DNA of 64,000 bases, taken from the NCBI RefSeq assembly GCF_028281565.1, contig NZ_JANQJQ010000018.1:124001-188000 (forward strand). The letters are read 5' to 3'. Numbering within the stretch: the first letter of the stretch is position 1; each line of letters begins with the position of its first letter. Origin of the DNA: Seonamhaeicola sp. (GTDB taxonomy: Bacteria > Bacteroidota > Bacteroidia > Flavobacteriales > Flavobacteriaceae). Positions 1 to 9,100 of this stretch are shown here, one piece after another. The position numbers were made by a program, and so were the translations under genes. A model generated the notes under the pieces. The model searched no databases. It was not told where the DNA came from and worked only from the letters and a program-made list of their open reading frames with translations.

Positions 1-74
1 TCATTTAAAAATTTATCTTGTGAATACCCGATAAATTGAACTAAAAGTAGGTATAGGACAACAAATCTTATCAT
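1..74 (-). CDS. N-terminal fragment of a secreted protein (cut by the window edge)
   Basis: Reading leftward from the ATG at 74 gives 24 codons before the window ends. The peptide begins MIRFVVLYLLLVQFIGYSQ, a short basic start, a hydrophobic core and a small-residue cleavage site ending in SQ, then DKFLN. This is a typical flavobacterial Sec signal peptide, so the gene probably encodes an exported periplasmic or outer-membrane protein. Nothing of the mature domain is visible, so no function can be given. The gene lies downstream of the tonB-like pair on the same strand, separated by about 270 bp of repeat-bearing DNA, so it probably has its own promoter. Confidence 0.6.
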   Translation of the reverse strand, partial: MIRFVVLYLLLVQFIGYSQDKFLN

Positions 75-175
75 GGAAAAAGATTAAGCATTGATTTAAA
101 GTTGAAAGATAGCATATTTTTTTGATGAAGCGATTTTGATTATTCAAAAACATAAAACCATATACATCAATCGGA

Positions 176-284
176 CACTGAGGCTCTCGAAGTGTATTTC
201 AGGTTCTCATCATAAAATCACCTATTATTAAGATTCCGAAATACCTTGCCTGACGGCAGGCAGGAATTTGGAATGACACAACAG
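176..284. repeat. Intergenic palindromic repeat elements
   Basis: The gap between the truncated gene and the first tonB-like gene holds short palindromic elements of the kind scattered through flavobacterial genomes. At 176-194 an imperfect dyad runs from CACTGAG to AAGTG. Around 247-263 a GC-rich hairpin (TTGCCTGACGGCAGGCAGG) is followed by GGAATGACA. No coding potential is seen. Related but not identical elements occur near 1263, 13394, 14511, 14870, 15927, 41047 and 46905. Confidence 0.6.
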
Positions 285-286
285 AG

Positions 287-320
287 AAAAACCGCTACCA
301 ATTGATTTGATAACGGTTTT
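287..320 (-). terminator. Probable intrinsic terminator after the first tonB-like gene
   Basis: AAAACCG (288-294) pairs with CGGTTTT (314-320), and the stem extends partly into the loop. It lies 27 bp beyond the stop of the leftward gene that ends at 347. The T-run on the minus strand is largely part of the stem, so it is a moderate rather than a strong terminator. Confidence 0.5.
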
Positions 321-346
321 AGAGCTTTAAAATCATCTGGTTCCAG

Positions 347-1129
347 TTATTGGACATCAAAAATTATAGGCAAGGTATACCTGACTTTTACAGGTTTATC
401 ACGTTGTTTCCCAGGTTTCATTTTAGGCACCTTATTAATAACACGTTCAGCTTCTTTATTCAATCTGGGATGCGGTGCTCTTGTTTGAATGTCGATAACA
501 TTTCCCTGTTTATCAATAGTGAATTGCGTTAGAACGGTTTGTCTACCGGATAAGCCTAATTCATCTCCCAGTGATGTATCGAACTTTTTCCTAATCAGCT
601 TAGTCAACTTCTCAGACATACACTTTTTTCTGGCATCATTAGTTTTCTTGTTTTCACATCCGGGATAAACCGGCACTTCTTCAATAAAAACAAAATCAAC
701 AATAGGTTCCTCAGTTGGCTCTTCTATTGAGTCAAAATCCTCTAATGGTGGATTTTTATCTTCCACGGGTTCATCAGGAGTGTCTAAGATTTGCTCAATA
801 ATAGGCTCGTTATCTTCTACTTCAATAAAGTCTTTCGGTTGTTTAACTTTCTTCTGTTGAACCGGTTCTTCAGTTGGACGCTTTTCAGGTGTTATCAACG
901 GGATGTCGATACTGTAAGGGTCATCGGGAGGTAACTGGCTGGCTACTGTTGGAATCTTAGTTTCAAATTTCATTTCAAACAATCCATGGGTGATCAACAG
1001 GCACACAATTAGTCCTACCTGGAAATAAAGGGTGGAGTTTTTTTGTAAATTTGCTTCATGCTTTTGCGGTTTTTTCACAGGTTTCTCATTTTGCCGAATG
1101 AGCCTGTGAGATTCTTTACGATGTCTCAT
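347..1129 (-). CDS. TonB-like energy transducer (copy 1)
   Basis: A 260-residue TonB-type protein. It has a basic cytoplasmic start, one membrane helix at about residues 34-51, a long acidic Pro/Glu-rich linker (about 60-150) and a C-terminal TonB domain from about 155 to 260 with the core IDKQGNVIDIQTRAPHP and the ending LPIIFDVQ. TonB proteins couple the proton motive force, through ExbB/ExbD, to TonB-dependent outer-membrane transporters. Neither exbB, exbD nor a transporter gene is nearby. The C-terminal half is clearly paralogous to the next gene upstream (1338-2057): both carry PGCE, LGLSGRQ, RAPHP and KMKPGKQR. Two cysteines, in PGCE and KKCMS, are shared. A terminator separates the two copies, so they are probably transcribed independently. 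Confidence 0.85.
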   Translation of the reverse strand: MRHRKESHRLIRQNEKPVKKPQKHEANLQKNSTLYFQVGLIVCLLITHGLFEMKFETKIPTVASQLPPDDPYSIDIPLITPEKRPTEEPVQQKKVKQPKDFIEVEDNEPIIEQILDTPDEPVEDKNPPLEDFDSIEEPTEEPIVDFVFIEEVPVYPGCENKKTNDARKKCMSEKLTKLIRKKFDTSLGDELGLSGRQTVLTQFTIDKQGNVIDIQTRAPHPRLNKEAERVINKVPKMKPGKQRDKPVKVRYTLPIIFDVQ

Positions 1130-1189
1130 AATTAATTATAATTTAAATGTTAATATTATGATAAAATCACAAGAAGCATACCAAAAAAG

Positions 1190-1220
1190 AAATCCCGTTA
1201 CAAAATTTGTAACGGGATTT
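1190..1220 (-). terminator. Intrinsic terminator between the two tonB-like genes
   Basis: A near-perfect 31-nt hairpin with arms AAATCCCGTTACAAA and TTTGTAACGGGATTT. On the minus strand it is followed by TCTTTTTTGG. It lies about 120 bp beyond the stop of the gene ending at 1338 and should end that transcript. Confidence 0.8.
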
Positions 1221-1262
1221 TATATGGTTACTTAGCGCTGCTAAGTGGTTTAATTTTTGTTT

Positions 1263-1290
1263 GGATTCCCGCTTTCGCGAGAATGACAAT
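1263..1290. repeat. Flavobacterial intergenic repeat element
   Basis: The stretch GATTCCCGCTTTCGCGAGAA followed by TGACA has a CGC-TTT-GCG hairpin core and resembles a widely dispersed flavobacterial repeat. The small hairpin CTTAGC-GCT-GCTAAG at 1231-1245 lies just before it. No coding content. Confidence 0.5.
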
Positions 1291-1337
1291 TTCAATAGAA
1301 ACATTGATGTAAAAACATCAATGAATCATTTTTTAAA

Positions 1338-2057
1338 TTAATCCTGAACCTGGAATATAATTGGTAACGAATAAGGAACGTTTACCGGCTTACCACGTTG
1401 TTTACCAGGCTTCATTTTAGGTAACAAACCAATAACTCTTTTAGCCTCTTTTTCTAATCCGGGGTGCGGCGCTCTTGCTCTGATTCCGGTAACAGTACCT
1501 GTCTTATCAATTTTGAAAATTACATTAATACGTTGTCTTCCTGATAAACCTAGGTCACTTGCCAACTCCGTATTAAACTTCTTATTTACAAACTGCGATA
1601 TCTTTTTAGACATACAGGCTCTTTTTGCATTGTTATCCCCTTTTTCGCATCCAGGGAAAATCGGCACATTTTCAATAACCGCGAATGGTACATCAATATC
1701 CTCTTCTACTTCTTCAACAATTACTTCCTCAACTTCAACAATCTCTGTTTCCTGATCTACCTCTGTTGATTCAATTACTGTTTCTTCAACTTCTTCTTCA
1801 TCCTCCACAATCTCAATCACCTCAGGGGCAGCCGGTGGCGGTGGCGGTGGCGGTGGCGTTTGGATCTGCTCTGTAATTGGAATTTCTTCTTCCAATTCTT
1901 CATCCATATTTAACTGACCAATATCTATATCAGATTTGTCATAAGTCTTGTAATTGATAGCATAATTTGTTAAAAATAACATTAATGCCAAACCAATCGC
2001 GAAGTAAAGCGAACTGTTACGTCCTACATTTGCTTTAGAATTTTTCTTTGGTTCCAT
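1338..2057 (-). CDS. TonB-like energy transducer (copy 2), proline-rich linker
   Basis: A 239-residue TonB-type protein with a basic N-terminus, a membrane helix at about residues 16-32, a Glu-rich linker with a run of eight prolines (TPPPPPPPPAAP, about residues 67-78), a Val/Glu stretch, and a C-terminal TonB domain (about 130-239) ending LPIIFQVQD. The domain shares PGCE, LGLSGRQ, RAPHP and PKMKPGKQRGKPV with the adjacent paralogue at 347-1129. The role is energy transfer from the inner membrane to TonB-dependent receptors; the partner receptor is unknown. The proline run is encoded by four perfect copies of a hexanucleotide. It is followed by a strong terminator at 1190-1220. Confidence 0.88.
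   Translation of the reverse strand: MEPKKNSKANVGRNSSLYFAIGLALMLFLTNYAINYKTYDKSDIDIGQLNMDEELEEEIPITEQIQTPPPPPPPPAAPEVIEIVEDEEEVEETVIESTEVDQETEIVEVEEVIVEEVEEDIDVPFAVIENVPIFPGCEKGDNNAKRACMSKKISQFVNKKFNTELASDLGLSGRQRINVIFKIDKTGTVTGIRARAPHPGLEKEAKRVIGLLPKMKPGKQRGKPVNVPYSLPIIFQVQD
1834..1857. repeat. Hexanucleotide microsatellite (GGTGGC)x4 in the tonB-like gene
   Basis: Four perfect in-frame tandem copies of GGTGGC encode the proline run of the TonB linker. Gain or loss of a unit would change the linker by two prolines without a frameshift. Confidence 0.8.
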
Positions 2058-2116
2058 AATTTATTCGTTTATCAAGATTGCTAAAATAACTATTTATTTA
2101 TCAAAAAAGCAAGTGT

Positions 2117-2494
2117 TTATAAGTTTTTAACGTGGAAACTTTTTGTAACCCATAATACCAATGATGCCAGCAATGCTCCTAAAGTATTTGCCAGGGCATC
2201 ATAAACATCCAATGCTCTGTAAGCGGTCATACTCCCTTGTAATACCTCAAGAATTATACCAAAAACAACCGATAACACGGCCGCTGATACGATGGCTTTC
2301 CCAATTTTAAATTTGAAAGTCCAAAAGAATGAATAAAACCACAATGCGGTTAAGACGGCGTACGCACCAAAATGGAATACTTTATCTCCAAAAGATATTT
2401 TAATATCCGGTAAATTGTTAAGCCTTACCAGACTAACAACTACTATGAATACAGTATACCCAATAGTAGCCGCAAACACTCCTTTTTTAAGCAC
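2117..2494 (-). CDS. VanZ-like family membrane protein
   Basis: A 125-residue integral membrane protein with four hydrophobic segments. It carries the hallmark of VanZ-like proteins: [12 protein letters not shown] near residues 37-48, then GIILEVLQG and [18 protein letters not shown]. The family is named after VanZ of teicoplanin resistance, but most members, including short flavobacterial ones, have no known function. The start codon lies inside the end of gcvH (8-nt overlap), which suggests translational coupling and expression from the gcvH promoter. There is no biochemical link to the glycine cleavage system that I can name. The order maeB-ruvA-sprA-gcvH-vanZ is a familiar flavobacterial arrangement. 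Confidence 0.85.
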   Translation of the reverse strand: MLKKGVFAATIGYTVFIVVVSLVRLNNLPDIKISFGDKVFHFGAYAVLTALWFYSFFWTFKFKIGKAIVSAAVLSVVFGIILEVLQGSMTAYRALDVYDALANTLGALLASLVLWVTKSFHVKNL

Positions 2495-2867
2495 CTATTA
2501 AGGCTTTGTAATCCTCTGCAGACATAAGCCCTTCTACTTCAGACAGGTCTGAACATTTCACTTTGATCATCCATCCGTCACCATAAGGGTCTGAATTTAC
2601 TTTTTCAGGTTCATCCTCCAGGGATTCGTTAAATTCAACTATTTCACCAGAAAGCGGCAAGAATAGATCTGATACTGTTTTTACGGCTTCAACCGTTCCA
2701 AAAACTTCCTCGGCATCTAAAGTCTCATCAACCGTTTCTACCTCAACATATACAATGTCTCCTAATTCGCTTTGCGCAAAATCCGTGATCCCTATGGTAG
2801 CAACATCGCCTTCAACTTTAACCCACTCGTGGTCTTTAGTATATTTTAATTCTGATGGAATATTCAT
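2487..2867 (-). CDS. gcvH: Glycine cleavage system H protein
   Basis: A 126-residue lipoyl carrier protein. H protein shuttles the aminomethyl group between the P, T and L proteins of glycine cleavage and also takes part in lipoate metabolism. The fold is recognisable along its whole length: [14 protein letters not shown] at the start, GDIVYVEVE, then the lipoylation loop [13 protein letters not shown] with the modified lysine at K63, followed by [11 protein letters not shown] and [12 protein letters not shown]. The length is normal. A canonical promoter (2894-2924) sits just upstream, so gcvH leads its own transcript with the overlapping VanZ-like gene. The genes for GcvP and GcvT are not in the window. 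Confidence 0.97.
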   Translation of the reverse strand: MNIPSELKYTKDHEWVKVEGDVATIGITDFAQSELGDIVYVEVETVDETLDAEEVFGTVEAVKTVSDLFLPLSGEIVEFNESLEDEPEKVNSDPYGDGWMIKVKCSDLSEVEGLMSAEDYKALIGA

Positions 2868-2893
2868 GTGTTAATCAATTAATATTGTTTTGG

Positions 2894-2924
2894 CAAATGT
2901 ATTTATTCAAAAAATAAATTCAAA
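2894..2924 (-). promoter_or_regulatory. Canonical flavobacterial promoter of gcvH
   Basis: On the minus strand TTTG (2921-2924) is separated by exactly 19 nt from TACATTTG (2894-2901). This matches the Bacteroidota -33/-7 consensus TTTG-N19-TAnnTTTG. The predicted start is about 2887, giving a leader of roughly 20 nt. Confidence 0.75.
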
Positions 2925-2962
2925 GTTTCGAGAACAGACTTTCGATTACTGTATCTTTTTGA

Positions 2963-3115
2963 CACGGATTTCACGGATTTTTCACAAAGCTTCCAACTGA
3001 ATTTTTCTCGCAAAGGCGCTAAGACGCAAAGTTTCAAAAAAAAAATACTAAATCTCTAAACTGCCAACTGCAACTAAAGGTTTCTCGCAAAGACGCGAAG
3101 GTGCAAAGTTTCAAA
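2963..3115. repeat. Dispersed repeat cluster between gcvH and sprA
   Basis: This 332-bp gap has no gene. It holds a direct duplication of CACGGATTT (2963-2980) and two 35-nt copies of one repeat, 3004-3038 and 3081-3115, both beginning TTTCTCGCAAAG and ending GCAAAGTTTCAAA and differing at four positions. A degenerate relative (GCTCGCAAAGGAGCAAAGC) lies at about 46813-46831. The rest is low-complexity AACTGCxAACTG-type sequence. Confidence 0.7.
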
Positions 3116-3199
3116 TCCTCCTAACTGTAAAATTCCAAAGCTAAATTTTCAACTGTAAACTGCGACTGCGACTGAATACTGCCTACTGAACACGAGAAA

Positions 3200-6100
3200 C
3201 TAGTTTCCAAAATTATATCTAAGGGTTAAACCGGACCTGATAGTCGTTTGCGGAAATGCCGTAGAAATAGCGTATTCTGAGAAGGCATAATCAAAATAAA
3301 AGATCCCTGTTAAGTTCTTGCTAAAGGCATAATCTGCGGTATATTTTAAACTCCAGATGGTTTGTCCCGAGGTCACCTGGTTGTTCTCCAAATCTAAATA
3401 CCTGATAATGGTCTTATTATCTCTGACAGAGATATCGGCTTTCATGTCCAGATCACTTACAATACGCTTTTTAGGACCTGCCAGGTTAGAGCGAATACGT
3501 AAATCTTTAACCCTATAACCTAACCCGAGTGTGTATTCATTTCCTTGTACCTCTGTAAGCAGGTTATTATCAAAGCTAAGTGACAACATTCGGTCTTTTG
3601 CAACTTCGGCTAAAATCTTAACCGAGTTTTTCATTTCAAAATCAATGCGAACCAACGGACTAAAAGATTCTGTTAAATTAACTCCTCCAAACAATCGTTC
3701 ATTTTTGAAATTCCCGGACTGGTCTTTTCCTGCGTCTGGTTGATTTGGATCATTATAGGGTATTCCCGGAACCGGCGCTTCATTATCATCCGGATTGGTA
3801 TTTAAATTTAGGTTTGTATTAAACTGATTGATGGTATACGCCGAACGATACCCATGGGTTAATGAAAAACGTTTAAAGTGCTTTTTAAACCAGTTAAATT
3901 TCATAAAACCGGAATACTTCAAATCCCAGTTAGGGATCGGGATATCCCTAAACGCCCCGGTTCTAACTTTACCGGCGTCCTGCCCGGAATAAGCTGCTAA
4001 AAATGCCGGCAGTAGTACTTTCTGATTATTCTTTCCAAACCCCAGCGGGAAACCATCATCAGGATTTCTTGCGTAGGTAGTAGTACCATAGAATTGTTCC
4101 GCCAATCGTTCTGCCACTATTAACCTGTTGGCCCTAAAATCATTAAACGTTTCAGAGGTTATCTCATCACTCTTACTAAAGGCCGTTTTTATTAGTATGG
4201 TTGAAATATTAAAATTCCCAAAGGTATTGGGTGTTAAGGATTGGTATTCCAACAAACCACCCGTATCATTCACCCGATAGTTTTCGGTGTAATTTTCATA
4301 ATAGGTCCTGTTTCCAACCACATCAATCTTTAGATCCCTTACCGGCTCCAGGCTTGCCGAAACATCCAACTGTTTGGTATGTGTGGCCGTATATTGTTGA
4401 TTAAATTCGTCAAACACGGTTAGCCATCCCTTTCTGGCTGCCAAATGCCTGATATCACTTTGACTCCCAAATGTAAAACCTAATGTAGGTCGTAGCGTAC
4501 CAATAAACCCGGGTGTTTGGGTATACCCCGGTAAAAAGGTTCCGTTGTTCTCAGAATACCTGAATTGCATCCTTTTGATACTGGTTAAAATATCTACACC
4601 GGCATTCAATATTTTAGTAACGGACTGGTTCTTAACCTTAGGCCTGGATTTATTGTTGTTATCCGCTCCCGGAGGCCCACCGGTAGGGGTGGTTCGCCTT
4701 CTTGCACGTCTAATTGGTTTTTTAACCAGTCCAATGTACTTGTAAAGCTTTTTCATATCCAATGAAGCATTAATATCATGCACGTTGGAATTTGAAATGG
4801 TATTAATATCTTCGCCTATCGCCTCGCCATACAAATCCGAGTCTTTTTGCCAATTGAACGTTCCGGTATATTGGTAGGTAGCATTCACAAAACTTAAGGT
4901 TGGTATTTTCTTTAAAGGTAATTGATAGGTCATTCCCAAGGTCTGCGTTTGCCGGTTAGGGTCACCAGCATCAAACAACCCGTCCCATACATCTAAAGTT
5001 TCATCCTGTTCACCCCGAATTAAATCGTTATCCTTAAAATAGTTACGTACAATATTATTATTGGCAGCATTAAAGTTTAATTGTAACGCATCGGTCACAT
5101 TGTAATTTATGGTATATTGAAAATCAAACGTGTAATTTCTTCTAAATAATTCTTCAATACCAATATTTCCTCCCCCCAGATCTACCTCTCTAAACTTCTG
5201 ACGGTTAAACTGCCTGTTAATATCGGTGTTAATCGCAAAGCTTGATGGCAGCAAATTAAAATTAAAATCCTTTAAGAGTTTCCAGTATTTCCCGGTGAAT
5301 AAGGAATCGCTCTTTTTAAAAGGTTCAATTTTAACCGGATTAAAGTTGAAAGCATAGTTAGCACCAACACGAACCGTTTTGTTCACCGAATTTTCAATCT
5401 CAAAATCCCTGTGCTCCACTTCGTTATACGAATAGTTGAGAGTTAAATTTTCCACATCATAAAAACGTGGTGTTTTATCTGTAGTCCTCGTTTTACGTAC
5501 TCCAATGAAGTTGATACTTTGGCGCTTTGTGTAATCTTCGGATTGTTTCTTTATAGTTTCCCGTTCTTCATTACTGTTAGCGGCATCTAATCGGGATTCT
5601 AAAGTCAGATCTTTGTAGAACTGGTCATATTTAGGTGTGATAAGTTCTTCGCTTTGCGCATAATTAAACGGTATTTGAATGCCCCATTTTTTTGGCAGTA
5701 ATTGCCCTATCTGGACATTGGTAACCACATCATATTGCTTAACATCTTCCAAACTACGTTGGCTTGGGCCTTGCTCAATGGAGCCAAAGCCCGAGGTACT
5801 TTGTCTACCTGTAGCACTAATGTTGGCAAAATCGGCAATGTTGGTATCCATACTTACCACAGCTGCCCAACCACCTTCGTTATCCATATCGGACAACCGT
5901 AATTCATTAAACCAAACCTCGGCACATACATCATTTCTGGTGGTGGCATTCTTAACACCCACCATAAGGCTCCTTACATCTCCAAAGTTTGGATTTCCTT
6001 TTATACCAATTCTGTGTTGCCCCGGAACATACCCTGAAAACGGATCACCTACCGGTACCAGATCATTACCAACCACATCATAAAACGTAGGGTCTTCATT

Positions 6101-9100
6101 GGTCAATGTGCCGTCTGAAATGCCATTGGATTTAATCCGGCCCAATAATTCTATGGGCAAATTAATTTCATTGGCTTCCGGCCAAAGTCCTTCCCTGGTT
6201 GTTGACGTTGATACCTGCAATGGTATTTCAATCTGATAGAAGTTATCGTTTAAATCATTACCGATCCTGATAAACCCCACTATGTCATTATCGCTTAGAT
6301 TACCCCCCTCATTATCGCCGGCATGCATAAACATTCTTAAACGTTTAAATTGCCGCATATCAACGCTGATGTTTTTAAAAACTGCCTTAGAATCTTCTGA
6401 TTCCAGATTACAAACATTCACTACTAAGGATTGCTCATTTTGCGGTACCACGGTATTATTATTGAATAACTGTTCCGGTTCAATGCCCGGCGGTCTTTGA
6501 TAGCTTCCTTCGTTCTCAAGGGTTCCAATAACACTTACGGCAAAATCGGTCTGAGGATCATCAGGTGTAGGATCATTTTTGTCAAGTGCCTGTGTGTAGC
6601 GCCTCCAGTCACTTCTAACTAAATCGAGTGTTCCAAAACGGAAAACAGTGGTTTGGCTGAACTCTTTAAGATACATACGCACAAAACGAACCGATCTTAA
6701 ATCACTTATTCCACCCACTGCCCTAACATGACTACCTACCACCGGAACTCTAAACAGATACCACCTCACATTTTCAGAATCGCCATTAGGAAATGCCCGA
6801 GGCCTTTCTTTGTAATCCCTTAAAAAGTCCCTTAACGGATTACTGCTTGGTATGTTATCAAAATCTGCTTTTGACTGCGGTAAGTTTTGTCTTGTAATAT
6901 CCAGTTCATATTCAAAATAACTATCAATCGTGTTCATGGTATTATCACGGTTGATATCCTCAACATCCGGCTGTGTATTGGCAGCTCTTTCCGTATCGGT
7001 AAAGGTATCCGGTGTATTTCCTTCTACACCGTTATATTTTTTATAACGTTCAAAAATATCGCCTTCGGTATCTAAGAAGTATGAATAATTGTCGTTTGCC
7101 GGATCCGGTCCAAAATTAGCCCCGAAAACACTGGCTTCTTCTGCATCATCATACCCATCATACCCCACATCCTGGTTGACACGTTCCTGACCGGTGGTAT
7201 CAAAAGCATAAATTAAAGATTGATTTTGAGGTGTTACGGTTCCCCAGGACGTAGTTGGTAACAAACTAATATCACCATCTGCAGGCAATCCGTTTTCATA
7301 AAGCTTTTTACCGTCTTTTATAACATCCTCAGAAATATTACCCAGGTTAAACACCAATTTACCTCCGGGATTAGACGGATTCTCCTGAAACGGATCCTGT
7401 AACCAAAAATCTATGTACTCTACATTTTGCTGCTCAAAATCTGTAGACGTAAGTTGCCTGGTAATACCGGCCCAACTTTGATCCGGATTATCTATGATAC
7501 CATCAGCAGCGGTAGATTCAAAATTATATGGCCCCCTTTCCTGAGGATAATAGGCCAGATCTAAAGTAAAAAGTACTGTATTTTGCCCTTGAACTAACTC
7601 CCTGTCGGGAAATAATTCATTGATAAAAACCCTACTGGTATATAAATTGGATAAGTCATTATCTGAAATGTCCCCCGGACGCCTGGTACTGTAAAAAATA
7701 GGGTCAATAGTGTACCAGTTTAACATAGCCCTACCATAACCGTTTTGAATACCGGCGTTGTCATCACCCGGTGAATTTGTTAAATCCAAAGGCCTACTGG
7801 ATAAGAACCAGGATTGTTGCGCTGTTAGATCTATGGCGTTTTGCGTGCCTTCAAAATCGTCTATATATGAGGTAGCCTCCCCATTAAGATCGGTTCCTTT
7901 TGGTGCTCCCGGAGCCAAATAGGCAAACTCACCACGGATGGACAAGTTAGACTCGGCATCCGTGTCAATATTTGGTAACTTATTGGCCAATCTTGTTAGA
8001 AAAGGCACTTTAGTGGCATAATTTCCGTTTACTCCAAAAATGGTATTGTTTATAGGTTCTGTCCCGTAATTAGCTTTTTGAGTAATGGGTCGTTCATTCA
8101 GATTTAAAAGGGTAGCCCCTAAAACAAAATCTTCATTGAACTTATGTTCAATATTCAAGCCTGTAAAGCGCCTGGTTTGCTGACCAAAAACCGCATTGTT
8201 TTCGGTAGACACCTCAATGGGAGTATTTGACGCTTTCAGGGCTTCATCTAAAATTTGGACACGCCCTAACTGATAATTTACCGTATAATCAACACCTTCA
8301 ACTAACAAACGACCACCGGCAGTTACTCTAACCGATCCTCTGGGAACATTAAACGCTCCCAACGGGATACCGTCATTACCAGCCGATTTATAACGTCCCT
8401 TAAGTTTGAATTTGTTCTTTTCTACTTCTTCTAAGGCAGCTGTCTTGGTTTGCTTATACAGAATATCGTAAACGTACTTCTGTTGATCTTCATTATAAGA
8501 CAGGTTATCATCATAATTACCGCCGCCTAATTTGTTAAACAGGTATTCCCCAAAGGGTTCCGCACTGGTGAAAATAATTTTTCCGCCTTCAGTTATCACG
8601 GTAATTCCCGGATAAAAATCAAAAAAACCATCTCCTTTGGCCTGGGGATCATTATTAAAATTCAACTTATCTAAATTGAAAACTCTCAATAACGGCACAT
8701 TTTCTATTAAATCATCTTCAGGCGTTGCTCCTGTAACCGGGTTCCCGTTGATATCCAAATCGAAACTTCCGCCAACCGGTGTGATAAAGTTTAATGGTGA
8801 TGCCTCGTTGTAGAAAATGTTCAATTTGAAATCGTCCTGACTCAAATTATAAGCCCCGGTATCGTAGATGTTTTTCATCATCAAATCCCAAACCGGTTGA
8901 TCCACATTGGTAACGCTACTTTTTAAAAGCTTTAAAACCAAACTTGTATTCACTACATTGGTCACTTGCCCTGATCCGTTAGTAGTAACATTGGTAGCAT
9001 CAACGCCATCATTAGCAAACTCACCTACCTGGTACACCTGTCCGCCAACCGTATATTGAAAGGCTACCGCTAAAACCTCATCATTATTAAGACGTTGGTT

